From the NCBI RefSeq assembly GCF_030316855.1, contig NZ_JASZYR010000006.1:186001-250000 (forward strand): a stretch of DNA of 64,000 nucleotides. The letters are read 5' to 3'. Positions within the stretch are counted from its first letter, which is position 1; each line of letters starts with the position of its first letter. Under the pieces are notes generated by a model. That model was not told the origin of the DNA. It did not search any database and was given only the letters and a program-made list of their open reading frames with translations. The position numbers were made by a program, and so were the translations under genes. This DNA comes from Variovorax sp. J22P240. GTDB taxonomy: Bacteria > Pseudomonadota > Gammaproteobacteria > Burkholderiales > Burkholderiaceae_C. This document shows, piece by piece, positions 19,004 to 28,592 of the stretch.

Positions 19004-19132
19004 TAGAATGCAAATTGTCGCTGAGTTATGGAACTACTTGCAGGGCGACGTTAAACATCACTGCTAAAGCGTTCGCCAAAGCTCCATCCGAGTTGGCAAC
19101 GCGCCAATCGGACCTTCATGGAGTTTCATCAA
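19004..19132 (+). promoter_or_regulatory. metK leader with -10 box and two mutually exclusive hairpins
   Basis: TAGAAT at 19004-19009 is a candidate -10 for metK. The leader can form GCGTTCGCCAA (19069-19079) paired with TTGGCAACGC (19093-19102), with an inner CTC/GAG pair. Alternatively the same TTGGC (19093-19097) can pair with GCCAA at 19103-19107. The two folds exclude each other, which suggests regulated folding ahead of the start codon. I do not recognise a known SAM riboswitch class here. Confidence 0.4.
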
Positions 19133-20314
19133 ATGGCGAACGACTTCCTCTTTACTTCCGAATCCGTTTCCGAAGGCCATCCCGACAAGGTGGCGGACCA
19201 GATCTCCGACGCGATCCTCGACGCGATCTTTGCCCAGGACCCGCGCTCCCGCGTCGCCGCCGAAACGCTGACCAACACCGGTCTGGTCGTGCTGGCCGGC
19301 GAGATCACCACCAACGCACACGTCGACTACATCCAGGTCGCGCGCGACACCATCAAGCGCATCGGCTACGACAACACCGATTACGGCATCGACTACAAGG
19401 GCTGCGCCGTCATGGTCTGCTATGACAAGCAGTCCAACGACATCGCCCAGGGCGTGGACCACGCGAGCGACGACCACCTGAATACCGGGGCCGGCGACCA
19501 GGGCTTGATGTTCGGGTACGCATGCGACGAGACGCCCGAACTGATGCCCGCGCCGATCTACTACGCGCACCGCCTCGTCGAGCGCCAGGCCCAACTGCGC
19601 AAGGACGGCCGCCTGCCCTTCCTGCGTCCCGACGCCAAGAGCCAGGTGACGATGCGCTACGTCGACGGCAAGCCACACAGCATCGACACCGTCGTGCTCT
19701 CCACGCAGCACCACCCCGATCAGAGCGAGACGCCAACCAAGATGAAGGCCTCGTTCAACGAAGCCATCATCGAAGAGATCATCAAGCCGGTGCTGCCCAA
19801 GGAGTGGCTCAAGGAAACGCGCTACCTGATCAATCCGACTGGCCGCTTCGTCATCGGCGGCCCGCAGGGCGACTGTGGTCTGACCGGCCGCAAGATCATC
19901 GTCGACACCTACGGCGGCGCCTGCCCGCACGGCGGTGGTGCCTTCTCGGGCAAGGACCCGAGCAAGGTCGACCGCTCGGCCGCGTACGCCGCTCGCTACG
20001 TGGCCAAGAACATCGTTGCCGCCGGCCTCGCGCGCCAGTGCCAGATCCAGGTCGCCTACGCGATCGGCGTGGCCAAGCCGATGAACGTCACGGTGTACAC
20101 CGAAGGCACGGGCGTCATCTCCGACGAGAAGATCGCCGCGCTGGTTCAGGAACATTTCGACCTGCGCCCCAAGGGCATCATCCAGATGCTCGACCTGCTG
20201 CGCCCGATCTACGGCAAGACCGCAGCCTACGGCCATTTCGGCCGCGAAGAGCCCGAGTTCACCTGGGAAAGCACCGCCAACGCCGCAGCCCTGCGCGCTG
20301 CGGCCGGTCTCTGA
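19133..20314 (+). CDS. metK: S-adenosylmethionine synthetase
   Basis: Makes S-adenosylmethionine from methionine and ATP; 393 residues. Family motifs are [15 protein letters not shown] near the N-terminus, [12 protein letters not shown] (methionine loop region) and [20 protein letters not shown] (phosphate loop). ATG 19133 ([12 protein letters not shown]) matches the usual start; an in-frame ATG five codons upstream is less likely. Preceded by a foldable leader. Confidence 0.97.
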   Translation: MANDFLFTSESVSEGHPDKVADQISDAILDAIFAQDPRSRVAAETLTNTGLVVLAGEITTNAHVDYIQVARDTIKRIGYDNTDYGIDYKGCAVMVCYDKQSNDIAQGVDHASDDHLNTGAGDQGLMFGYACDETPELMPAPIYYAHRLVERQAQLRKDGRLPFLRPDAKSQVTMRYVDGKPHSIDTVVLSTQHHPDQSETPTKMKASFNEAIIEEIIKPVLPKEWLKETRYLINPTGRFVIGGPQGDCGLTGRKIIVDTYGGACPHGGGAFSGKDPSKVDRSAAYAARYVAKNIVAAGLARQCQIQVAYAIGVAKPMNVTVYTEGTGVISDEKIAALVQEHFDLRPKGIIQMLDLLRPIYGKTAAYGHFGREEPEFTWESTANAAALRAAAGL

Positions 20315-20330
20315 GACTCCGACCGCTGAA

Positions 20331-20963
20331 TCAGGAAGGTCTGCGCAGCAACTCGCAGACTTCCTCGTCGCCGGTCTGACCGAAGTCCTCGTACCACAGC
20401 CCGACGGCGCGAAAGTGCTCGGGCGTGGAAACGCAGACGACTTCGTCCGCGACCGCGCCCACGCTCTGCACAGCCTCGCGCGACGCCACAGGCACCGCCA
20501 CCACGATGCGCTCGGGCTGGCCCATCCGGGCGGCCTTCACGGCCGCGCACATGGTGGCTCCGGTTGCAAGACCGTCGTCGATCAGCAGCAACACCTTTCC
20601 GGCCAGCGCGAGCGGCGCGCGCTCGCCGCGATAGAGGCGCTCGCGACGCACCAATTCCGCCTGCTCGCGCGCCACCACGGCCTCTACGGCCCGCTCCGAC
20701 ACCGGCCAGCCGCCGTCCATGTCGCCCATCACGCGCACGCCACCCGATGCGATCGCGCCCATCGCGAATTCTTCCTGGCCCGGAAAGCCGAGCTTGCGCA
20801 CGACCAGCACGTCGAGCGGGGCCCCCAGAGACTGCGCCACTTCCCAGGCCACGGGCACGCCGCCGCGCGGCAACCCCAGCACCAGGACATCGGGGCGCCC
20901 GCGCCAGGCGCCGAGCGCATTCGCGAGTCGGCGACCCGCATCGCGTCGATCCTTGAATTCCAT
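20331..20963 (-). CDS. Phosphoribosyltransferase-domain protein
   Basis: A 210-residue protein with a type I PRTase fold. The PRPP-binding loop is VLLIDDGLATGATM, and RGGVPVAWEVAQ forms the PPi loop region. These stand-alone proteins (YcdA/Rv0571-like) have no assigned substrate. ATG 20963 follows AAGGAG. It lies 22 bases after the TonB-receptor stop and may be the last gene of that transcript. Convergent with metK. Confidence 0.8.
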   Translation of the reverse strand: MEFKDRRDAGRRLANALGAWRGRPDVLVLGLPRGGVPVAWEVAQSLGAPLDVLVVRKLGFPGQEEFAMGAIASGGVRVMGDMDGGWPVSERAVEAVVAREQAELVRRERLYRGERAPLALAGKVLLLIDDGLATGATMCAAVKAARMGQPERIVVAVPVASREAVQSVGAVADEVVCVSTPEHFRAVGLWYEDFGQTGDEEVCELLRRPS

Positions 20964-20985
20964 TTGCACTCCTTGCAGCCGGAAT

Positions 20986-23097
20986 TCAGAAACGATACGC
21001 GCCTCCCATGCCGACCGTCCAGTTGCGCCCCGGCGCCGGCTCGAAGTAGCGGGCATTGCCCTCATTGACGATCACCGAGCCGACGTAGCGCTTGTCGAAC
21101 AGGTTGTCGATGCGCGCAAAGGCGTTGAACTCCCAGCGCTGCCACTTCTTGACGTAGCCCGCAAACAGCGCCACCACCCCGTAGCCCGGCACGCTGATCG
21201 TGTTCCGATCGTTGGCCTCGATGCTCCCGAGCGCCCGTAGCTCCGTGCCCCCTCGCCAGCCGTCCGGCGGAACCCAGCCGTAGGAGGCGAAGAGGGACTG
21301 CGGCGCAATCCCCGGAATGCGGTTGCCCGCCGGAACGAAGGTGCTGGCGGTACACGGCACGGCGCAGAAGGGATCGCTGTAGCGCGCGTCCAGCCAGGTG
21401 TAGGCCAACTGGGTGCGCCAGTGGTTCTCCGTCTCGTGCTGCCAGGCCAGCTCGAAGCCTTCTCGCTTCGTGCGCCCGGCGTTCTGGAAGGTGGCGCGGC
21501 CGCCCACGTTGGTGGCCGTCACGATCTCATCATCGGTGCGGGTCTGGAATACCGCCGCCGTGAGCAGGCCACCCGCCAGGCGCGCCTTGGCACCCACCTC
21601 CGCGCTGTCGTTGGTCGCGGGCTGCAGCGCGAAGTTGAGCCCGCCCTGGCCATCGGGGCGATACGAAAGCTCGTTGAGCGTCGGCGTCTCGAAGCCCCGG
21701 CCCACCGAGGTATAGAAAGCCAGGTCGCGCGTCGCCTGGTAACGCAGCGAGGCCACCGGCAGGGTCTCGGTGTACTCCGCGCTGCCGCTGTCGTTGCGGT
21801 TCGCGCCCACGATGTAGTGATCCGTCGAGTCGAAGTTGACCTTGCTGCGGCGCACGCCGGCTTCCAGCGTCCATTGATCCGCCAGACGCCAGGTGGCTTG
21901 CACATAGGGGTCGAGGTTGTCGACCGTGTTGGTCTCGTTGCGGCGCAGGCGGCCTTGCACGCCCAGGATCGGATTGGCCGCCGGGCCGATGAAGTTCTCG
22001 TAGCCGGTCCGCTGCTCGCGAAGATCGTCGTAGACCAGGCCGGCGACCAGCTCGAAGGGTCGGCCGGCCAGCGTCATCTGCGAGATCCAGCGCAGGTCGA
22101 CGCCGCCGTAGTCACGCGACAGGCCGATTACCCCGCCCGCGCTCAGCGGGTTCAGTTGCGCCGACGGCGGAATGGCCTGGTACTGCGTGGTCTTGCGCTG
22201 GCCGCCATAGACCATCAGGCGCAGCGCGTTGTTGGCATCGATGGGACGCTCGTACAGCAGGCCAGCCTGCGTCTGATCCACGCTCTTGCGCGTGTTGAAC
22301 TGGGTGGCGACCGCTGCGCTGCGCGGGTCCAGCGCGTACTGCTCGGCCGTGAGGCCCAGGGGGTCCTGGGCGTTCAGGTGCACGCTGTTGAGGATCAGGG
22401 AGAGCCGGCTGCCATCGTCCAGGTTGAAGCCCATCTTGCCGTTGACGATGTTGCGCTCGGCCTCGCTGTGGTCGCGATAGCCGTCGGTCTCGAAGTGGCT
22501 GCCGCTCAGCAGGTAATCGACCGCGCCGGAGGATCCGCTCACCTGGCTGCCGATGCGCGTCGTGCCATAGCTGCCGGCGGCCAGCGAGAAGCCCAGCTTG
22601 GGCGGACCTTCGCCGGTCTCAGTGAAGGACTGGATCACGCCGCCGGAGGAGTTGCCATAGAGCGCCGAGAAGGGGCCGCGCAGCACTTCGACGCGATCGA
22701 GCGAGCCGATGTCGATGTTGGACGTTTGTCCCTGGCCGTCGGGCAGCGTGGCGGGGATGCCGTCGACATAGAGGCGAATGCCGCGCACGCCGAAGGTGGA
22801 GCGCGCACCGAAGCCGCGGATGGAGATCTGAAGGTCCTGCGCGAGGTTCTGCCGGTTCTGGACCTGCAGGCCGGGGACGATGTTCAGCCCCTCGGAGAGC
22901 TGGGACCCCAGGCGCATGTCCCGGATCTCCGCGCCTTCGACCCGGCTGACCGAGCCGGCCACGTCGAACAGCGGCTCGGCCCCTCGCGGCGTGGTGACGG
23001 TGACTTCGCCAAGACTCGGCACGCTGCCCACATCCTGCGCATGGATGGAGGAAGAGGTGGCGACCAGCAGGCAGGCGACGGCGACAGGAGATTTCAT
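20986..23097 (-). CDS. pqqU: TonB-dependent receptor, YncD/PqqU-like (pyrroloquinoline quinone uptake)
   Basis: Outer-membrane beta-barrel receptor of 703 residues with a signal peptide (to about residue 21), a plug domain and a C-terminal FRFL-type end (GGAYRF). Several long stretches match what I recall of E. coli YncD/PqqU almost word for word: NIVPGLQVQNRQNLAQDLQ, GIPATLPDGQGQTSNIDIG, GRGFETPTLNELSYR and DNLFDKRYVGSVIVNE. E. coli PqqU is reported to import pyrroloquinoline quinone. The similarity is seen, the PQQ role is inferred. ATG 23097 is preferred over an ATG 15 codons upstream because it begins the signal peptide. Confidence 0.82.
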   Translation of the reverse strand: MKSPVAVACLLVATSSSIHAQDVGSVPSLGEVTVTTPRGAEPLFDVAGSVSRVEGAEIRDMRLGSQLSEGLNIVPGLQVQNRQNLAQDLQISIRGFGARSTFGVRGIRLYVDGIPATLPDGQGQTSNIDIGSLDRVEVLRGPFSALYGNSSGGVIQSFTETGEGPPKLGFSLAAGSYGTTRIGSQVSGSSGAVDYLLSGSHFETDGYRDHSEAERNIVNGKMGFNLDDGSRLSLILNSVHLNAQDPLGLTAEQYALDPRSAAVATQFNTRKSVDQTQAGLLYERPIDANNALRLMVYGGQRKTTQYQAIPPSAQLNPLSAGGVIGLSRDYGGVDLRWISQMTLAGRPFELVAGLVYDDLREQRTGYENFIGPAANPILGVQGRLRRNETNTVDNLDPYVQATWRLADQWTLEAGVRRSKVNFDSTDHYIVGANRNDSGSAEYTETLPVASLRYQATRDLAFYTSVGRGFETPTLNELSYRPDGQGGLNFALQPATNDSAEVGAKARLAGGLLTAAVFQTRTDDEIVTATNVGGRATFQNAGRTKREGFELAWQHETENHWRTQLAYTWLDARYSDPFCAVPCTASTFVPAGNRIPGIAPQSLFASYGWVPPDGWRGGTELRALGSIEANDRNTISVPGYGVVALFAGYVKKWQRWEFNAFARIDNLFDKRYVGSVIVNEGNARYFEPAPGRNWTVGMGGAYRF

Positions 23098-23172
23098 GGC
23101 GGCGATTCTGCGTTGGGCCGCCGCCCGCCGCGCGGAGGGCAAGACCCTATGGCGCCCTGGTCCGAGACCGAC

Positions 23173-23373
23173 CTACGGATGCCGCGGATGGCGGCGGCAC
23201 CAGCCGAACCAGATACCCACTGCGACCGGGATGCCGAGCGTGACCCACGCCAGTGCATCGCCCAGCCCGCCATCGCTGAACAGCGCAGAGACGAGCCCTA
23301 TGCAGGTGAGCAGGCCCAGCACGATCGGCCAGCCCCACAGACGCCAGAAATGACCGTGATGCGGGTGCTTCAT
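23173..23373 (-). CDS. Small two-helix membrane protein
   Basis: A 66-residue protein with a His-rich start (MKHPHHGHFW), two hydrophobic helices (about 14-31 and 40-57) and a basic end. ATG overlaps the PepSY stop by 4 bases, so the two are translationally coupled. I do not recognise the family. Its position between a PepSY protein and a TonB receptor suggests an accessory part in metal or cofactor uptake. Confidence 0.75.
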   Translation of the reverse strand: MKHPHHGHFWRLWGWPIVLGLLTCIGLVSALFSDGGLGDALAWVTLGIPVAVGIWFGWCRRHPRHP

Positions 23374-24560
23374 GTGCCCACCTTCGCGGTCGCCGTTGAA
23401 GCCGGCTGCGCCAGGGGCGCAGGCGAGCCGTGCGCATCCTCGCCCACCTTTGCCGAGGCCGGCACCGTGTGGCCGCGCTTGAGCCACAGATAGAGCCCGC
23501 TGCCCAGCACGATGATGGTGGCGATGTCGAGCAGCGCCCACAGGATCTGCATGGGCATGCCGCCGTAGTCGCCGAAATGCAGGGGCTGCGACACCAGCAG
23601 CGCCGTCAGATACCACGGCAGCCTCGGGCTGGCGGTGATCGTGCCGGTTTGGGCATCGACGAGAACCGGCTGCAATAGCCGCGAGGTGAAGGGCTCGTTC
23701 CCGCGCAGGAAGAAGGTGTTGTGGTGCGGGCTGGAGAACGATGTACCCGGAAAGGCGATGAAGGACAGCTTCATGCCCGGTGCGCTCTTCAGAGCCACGT
23801 CCATCGACTGCTGTACGGAGCCACGCTCAGCCACCGGCACCGTCGGCTGTCCCTGATAGGGCTTCAGCAGCACGCTGAGTTGGTCGTGCTGCCAGTACTT
23901 GACGATGAGGTCGGCCCAGGTGTTGATCATTCCGGTCGCGCCCACCGTGAAGGCCCACGCCAAGGTCACGATGCCGAGCAGGTTGTGCAGGTCCAGCCAC
24001 TTGAGGCGCGGCCGGCGTTCGCGCCTCACCGTGCCGAAATCCAGCTTGCGCATGAAGGGCGAATACAGAACCACGCCGGAGACGATCGCCACCAGCAGCA
24101 AAAAGCCCATGAAGCCGAGGAACAGCATGCCGGGAAGCCCCGCGAACAGGTCGACGTGCAGCTTGAACATCACGTACATGAAGCCTTCGTCGGTCTTCGG
24201 CTGCGCCAGCACCGCGCCGGTGCGCGCATCGACCGCGACCTGCTTGAAATCGTCCGGCGCCGGCGTGGGCGTGAGCGTGACGAACCAGATGGCGTCGTCA
24301 TCCTCCGGCTGCGAAACGAACTGCACCACGCGGTCCGGATGCAACGCCTTCGCCGTCTCGAGCACACGGTCCAGGTTCGCGCGCGGCGCGTCGGCGGGCA
24401 TCTTTGGGGCTTCCACCTCCGTGCCGAGCAGATGCCCGATCTCGTGGTGGAAGATCAGCGGCAGCCCCGTGATGCACAGGAGCAGCATGAACGCGGTGCA
24501 GACCAGGCTGCTCCACTTGTGGACCCAAGCCCAGGTCTTGATTCGGCGGCTGTTCATCAT
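23370..24560 (-). CDS. PepSY-associated transmembrane protein (iron uptake-linked)
   Basis: A 396-residue inner-membrane protein with four to five transmembrane helices and periplasmic PepSY regions. The typical N-terminus is IKTWAWVHKWSSLVCTAFMLLL, with conserved histidines in IFHHEIGH, KWLDLHNLLG and LHFGDYGG. Such proteins commonly accompany siderophore receptors and are proposed ferric-siderophore reductases. It starts 18 bases after the siderophore-receptor stop. Start could be 24560 or 24557 (ATGATG). Confidence 0.88.
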   Translation of the reverse strand: MMNSRRIKTWAWVHKWSSLVCTAFMLLLCITGLPLIFHHEIGHLLGTEVEAPKMPADAPRANLDRVLETAKALHPDRVVQFVSQPEDDDAIWFVTLTPTPAPDDFKQVAVDARTGAVLAQPKTDEGFMYVMFKLHVDLFAGLPGMLFLGFMGFLLLVAIVSGVVLYSPFMRKLDFGTVRRERRPRLKWLDLHNLLGIVTLAWAFTVGATGMINTWADLIVKYWQHDQLSVLLKPYQGQPTVPVAERGSVQQSMDVALKSAPGMKLSFIAFPGTSFSSPHHNTFFLRGNEPFTSRLLQPVLVDAQTGTITASPRLPWYLTALLVSQPLHFGDYGGMPMQILWALLDIATIIVLGSGLYLWLKRGHTVPASAKVGEDAHGSPAPLAQPASTATAKVGT

Positions 24561-24578
24561 GGGAATTTTGCAGGAGCG

Positions 24579-26711
24579 TCAGAAGCGGTAAGTCGCGCTG
24601 GCCACCGCATTGCGGCGGGCACCCCACCAGCAGTCGCCGCGCGAAAGGCAGACAGAGTTGTAGGACTTGTCCGTCAGGTTGTTGATATTCAGCGCGAGGC
24701 GCCACTTGGCCGTTTCGTAGGCGATCATGAGATCGAGCAAGGTCACGGCCGGCGTCTCGGGAGCAACGCCGTCCTGGAACTTGCCCATCCAGCGCACACC
24801 GGCTCCGGCCGAGAAGCCAGGCATACCATTGAGAATGAAGCGGTACTTGGCCCACACCGCCGCCTGATTGCGGGGCACCTGGGTCAACTGCGGGTCGACG
24901 TTGGTGTAATTGTAGAAGCCGAGCACGTCCCAGTCCTTGTCCAGCGTGGCCTTGACTTCGAGCTCGACGCCCGTGGTCTTGGTGCTACCGGCTTGCACGT
25001 AGTCGATGCCGCCGTCGGGATTCAGGATCAGGCGGTTGTCCTCGCGCAGGTCGTAGACCGTGGCGGTCGCCTGGATGGGGCGGTCGGTCGGCAAATACTT
25101 GACGCCTACTTCCCACTGTTTGCCGCGTTGCGGCGTGAAGCGTTCGTTGTTCGCGTTCAGGCCGGCGACCGGCGTGAACGACTCGCCGTAGCTCATGTAC
25201 GGCGAGATTCCGTTGTCGGCCGCGTACATGAGGGAGAAGCGCTTGGTGGTGGCATCGCTCTTCTCGTCGTCGCTGCCGACCAGGCCATTGGTGACTTCGT
25301 CGTGGCGCAATCCGGCCAGGACGATCCAGTTCTTCGCGAACTTCATCTGGTCCTGCACGTAGACGCCGTACTGGCGCTGCGTCGACTTGGGACTGTCGAC
25401 CAGTTCGTAGGTCGGGAACGGCTGGCCGTACACCGGTGCGTAGGCGTCGATGAGCGGCTGGGTGCCGCCGAGGTAGATCGGATAGTCGAAGCCCGACCGC
25501 TTGTTCATGGAGTAGCGGGCAAAGTCCAGGCCGGTGAGCACCTGGTGGTCGACGGCGCCGGTCTGGAAGCGGCCTTGAACGTACTGATCGGCCTGCAACA
25601 TGTTCACCTTGGTGATGCTCGAATCCCAGAAGCGCCCGAACAACCGCTTGTTGACCGGATCGCCGGCCCAGCCGCCCGGCACGGTGAACGAGTCACCGTA
25701 GAACCCGGTGTAGTCGACGTTGTTGTGGGTGTAGCGCAGGTTCTGGTTCACGGCCCATTGATCGTTGAACCGGTGCTCGAAAAGCCATCCCGCCGTCGAG
25801 CGCTCGGTGTCGTAGCGGTCGTAGCCCGGCTCGCCGATGAATCGGCGGGTGGGCAGGGTGCCGCTCGGATTGGGAAGCACCATGCCCTCCCAGGGGAAGA
25901 ACTGCGATGTCGACCCCGTCTTGTCCTTCTGGTAGAGCGCCTGCAGCGTCAGAGTGGTGGCTGCGTTCGGCCGCCACGTGAGGGAGGGGGCGATGAGCTG
26001 GCGATCGTCGCGGATGTAGTCCACTTGAGTGTCCGCATTGCGACCCACGGCAATCAGGCGATAGAGCCATTGACCATCCTCCGTCAACGGTCCGGTGAGG
26101 TCGGTCTGGAGCTGGGTGCGGTTCCAGCTTCCGAACTGCACTTCGACTTCGCGCTGTGTGTCGGCCAGCGGCCGCTTGCTCACCATGTTGATGATGCCCG
26201 CCGTGCTCCCCTGCCCGTACAGCATGGCCGAGGGGCCGCGCAGGACCTCGATGCGCTCGAGCGTGTAGGTTTCGGTGCGTGCGTTGCTGGTGTACCAGTC
26301 GAAGTTCTTGCGCAGCCCGTCGAGGTATTCGTCGGGGTTGCTGCCGCGTATCAGCACGCTGTCAGTGCGCGAATCGACGCCGTAGGCATCCGAGCGCACG
26401 CCGGCGGCGTAGGTCAACGCATCCTGGACGTTGGTCGCACCTTGGTCCGTCATCTGGTCGCGGGTCACGATGGTCACCGACTGCGGCGTTTCGGACAGGG
26501 GCGTGTCCGTCTTGGTTGCGGACATGGCGTTCCTGGCCCGGTAGCCGACGACCGGCGACTTAGCGGTCTCGACTTCGGCGTTCGCGTCGACCCGGACCTC
26601 AGGCAGGGTCGTCGTGCTTCCCGTCTGCGCCAATGTCTGTTGCTGGAGATAGATGGCGAGGCAGCCGGCAAGCATGGCGGCGGTCTGGCGCCGCCCGAAA
26701 TTGATCCGCAT
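24579..26711 (-). CDS. TonB-dependent siderophore receptor, FhuA/FoxA-like
   Basis: Outer-membrane ferric-siderophore receptor of 710 residues: signal peptide, plug domain (SETPQSVTIVTRDQMTDQG, VLIRGSNPDEYLDG, RIEVLRGPSAMLYGQGSTAG) and a 22-strand barrel ending SATYRF. The plug and the SRGDCWWGARRNA region near the end match hydroxamate-type receptors such as FhuA/FoxA. ATG 26711 is preferred to an upstream TTG because that codon lies in the Fur box. First gene of a likely operon with the PepSY protein. The exact siderophore is unknown. Confidence 0.9.
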   Translation of the reverse strand: MRINFGRRQTAAMLAGCLAIYLQQQTLAQTGSTTTLPEVRVDANAEVETAKSPVVGYRARNAMSATKTDTPLSETPQSVTIVTRDQMTDQGATNVQDALTYAAGVRSDAYGVDSRTDSVLIRGSNPDEYLDGLRKNFDWYTSNARTETYTLERIEVLRGPSAMLYGQGSTAGIINMVSKRPLADTQREVEVQFGSWNRTQLQTDLTGPLTEDGQWLYRLIAVGRNADTQVDYIRDDRQLIAPSLTWRPNAATTLTLQALYQKDKTGSTSQFFPWEGMVLPNPSGTLPTRRFIGEPGYDRYDTERSTAGWLFEHRFNDQWAVNQNLRYTHNNVDYTGFYGDSFTVPGGWAGDPVNKRLFGRFWDSSITKVNMLQADQYVQGRFQTGAVDHQVLTGLDFARYSMNKRSGFDYPIYLGGTQPLIDAYAPVYGQPFPTYELVDSPKSTQRQYGVYVQDQMKFAKNWIVLAGLRHDEVTNGLVGSDDEKSDATTKRFSLMYAADNGISPYMSYGESFTPVAGLNANNERFTPQRGKQWEVGVKYLPTDRPIQATATVYDLREDNRLILNPDGGIDYVQAGSTKTTGVELEVKATLDKDWDVLGFYNYTNVDPQLTQVPRNQAAVWAKYRFILNGMPGFSAGAGVRWMGKFQDGVAPETPAVTLLDLMIAYETAKWRLALNINNLTDKSYNSVCLSRGDCWWGARRNAVASATYRF

Positions 26712-26728
26712 TGGGTTGTTCTTTGATT

Positions 26729-26750
26729 GCAATTGATAACAATTCGCATT
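26729..26750. promoter_or_regulatory. Candidate Fur box
   Basis: On the minus strand GCGAATTGTTATCAATTGC lies about 20 bases before the siderophore-receptor ATG. Its core AATTGTTATCAATT is palindromic and resembles the AT-rich Fur consensus, standing out from the GC-rich surroundings. A TAGAAT -10-like hexamer abuts it. This predicts iron-repressed expression. Confidence 0.65.
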
Positions 26751-26860
26751 CTATTCATGAATGGAATGTGAACGCAATGTGAAGACGCCCATTCACCCGA
26801 TGGCGACGCGCGCATTTCGCCGGCCGGCTACGATCCGCTGCCCGCAACCATCCAAGCTGC

Positions 26861-28456
26861 ATGCCCAGACTTCCCGCGACGCCCGCGTCAAAGCTTCGTT
26901 GCCTGGCGCTCGCGTTCGTCTGCCTGGTTTCGGCGTGCGCCGGCCTGCCGTCGCGCACCGTCACGCCGTACAGCCCCGCCGTCACGGCCTCGCCGGCAAC
27001 GGAACTGGGCAAGCTGACCGCCGCCTTCTACGAACACCGCGACGGCGTCTCGGGAGCGCGGGTGATGCCCCAGGGCGCCCTCGCGCTCGATGCGCGAATC
27101 GCCCTGATCCGCCACGCCCAGGCCTCGCTCGACCTGCAGTACTACCTGCTCGGCAACGACCAGACCGGCAAGCTGATCCTGCGTGAGCTGCGCGATGCAG
27201 CGCGCCGCGGCGTGCGCGTGCGGCTGCTTCTCGACGATTTCTATACGGTCAAGCTCGATCCCATGCTGCTCGGACTGGCCGCCTACCCGAACGTGGAAAT
27301 CCGCCTGTTCAACCCCTTCGTCACCGGCAGGGACCACACCGCGACCCGCTGGCTCAGCTTTGCAGGCGAATTCAGCCGGCTCAACCACCGGATGCACAAC
27401 AAGCTCTTCGTCGCCGACGGGGCCGTGGCGATCGTGGGCGGGCGCAACCTGGCGGACGAGTACTTCCTGCGCAGCGCGGGCGCCAACTTCATCGATCTGG
27501 ACATGCTCGCCGCCGGCCCCGTCGTGACCGAGCTCGAGACCATCTTCGACAATTACTGGAACAGCGAAGTCGTCTACCCGCTGCACGACATCGTCCCATC
27601 CAGCGAAACGCCCGAGGCGCTGAGGACAAGGTTCGACGCCCTCACCTCCGAAGCCCAGGCGCCGCCCCTCGAACCGCCGCCGGAGTCGGACATGTTCGGC
27701 GATCCGCCCGTCAGCGCGGCGATCGCGCAAGGCAAGCTGGAGCTGATCCCGACGCACGCCAATGCCGTCGCGGACTCCCCCTCCAAGGCGCTGCGCGTAG
27801 AGGGCGATGACCTGCCCGAGCATCGCCCGCCCACCGTGGCCGAGCGCATGCGCGCCCTGTTCGACCTCGCGAAGTCCGACATCAATATCATCACGCCGTA
27901 CTTCATTCCGGGCGACGCGGGCATGGACCACATTGCGCGGCTGCGCGCGCGCGGCATCCGGATCACGGTCGCCACCAATTCGCTGGCTGACACGGACGAG
28001 CCGCTCGTCAACATCAACTACAACAGTTTTCGCGTCGAAATGCTGCGCATGGGCGTCACGCTGTACGAGGTGAGTTCGGAGCAGATCAAGCGCAGCCTCA
28101 ACCTGCGCAAGGTGTTCCGCCAGTCGCGCGGGCGCCTGCACGCCAAGCTGGCGCTGATCGACCGCGAATGGGCCCTCGTCGGCTCGCTGAACTTCGATCC
28201 GCGATCGGCCTACATCAACACCGAGTTGGGCGTGCGCTTCGAAGGCTACGAAGTGGCGCACCGACTGCTCGACGCGTTCCAGGTCGACAACGTCGAGAGC
28301 GTGTACGAGGTCCGACTGAAGCCGGGCACCGACCAGATCCAATGGGTGACGACCGACGGCGAGAACATCGTCCTCAACGAGGAGCCGGACGCGAACGCAC
28401 TGGTGCGGCTGAAGCTGCTGCTCTTCTCCTGGTTCGTTCCGAGCGACCTGCTCTAG
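26861..28456 (+). CDS. Phospholipase D-family lipoprotein, cardiolipin synthase C-like
   Basis: A 531-residue protein with a lipoprotein signal (lipobox VSAC) and two HxK(x)4D motifs: HNKLFVAD (His179, Lys181, Asp186) and HAKLALID (His427, Lys429, Asp434), each followed by G(S/G)xN. Layout and length fit ClsC/YmdC, which makes cardiolipin from phosphatidylglycerol and phosphatidylethanolamine. A lipid-anchored N-terminus is common in betaproteobacterial members. Upstream, the divergent siderophore receptor shares the intergenic region. Confidence 0.87.
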   Translation: MPRLPATPASKLRCLALAFVCLVSACAGLPSRTVTPYSPAVTASPATELGKLTAAFYEHRDGVSGARVMPQGALALDARIALIRHAQASLDLQYYLLGNDQTGKLILRELRDAARRGVRVRLLLDDFYTVKLDPMLLGLAAYPNVEIRLFNPFVTGRDHTATRWLSFAGEFSRLNHRMHNKLFVADGAVAIVGGRNLADEYFLRSAGANFIDLDMLAAGPVVTELETIFDNYWNSEVVYPLHDIVPSSETPEALRTRFDALTSEAQAPPLEPPPESDMFGDPPVSAAIAQGKLELIPTHANAVADSPSKALRVEGDDLPEHRPPTVAERMRALFDLAKSDINIITPYFIPGDAGMDHIARLRARGIRITVATNSLADTDEPLVNINYNSFRVEMLRMGVTLYEVSSEQIKRSLNLRKVFRQSRGRLHAKLALIDREWALVGSLNFDPRSAYINTELGVRFEGYEVAHRLLDAFQVDNVESVYEVRLKPGTDQIQWVTTDGENIVLNEEPDANALVRLKLLLFSWFVPSDLL

Positions 28457-28592
28457 AAGTCCCGTCCCCGGGGCACGCTCGACTTTTTGCTTGCGCGGGA
28501 AGATGATCGCCGGCCGCTCCCGACGTCTTCGGAACTCGTTCGGCAGGGGCGCGCTCACACCTCAACCCAACCAGACTCAAAGGAGCTTTGCG

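Noticed and set aside
19021..19132. Known SAM riboswitch in the metK leader
   Set aside because: I could not match the sequence to a SAM or SAH riboswitch consensus that I know, so it is reported only as a foldable leader.
23721..26726. A 1001-codon open frame on the plus strand
   Set aside because: It is antisense to the siderophore receptor and PepSY genes and its Arg/His/Gly-rich, motif-free product is a by-product of high GC in the third codon position.
28457..28592. Terminator after the phospholipase D-family gene
   Set aside because: A short CCCCGGGG palindrome and a TTTTT run are present, but they are not arranged as a stem followed by a U tract.
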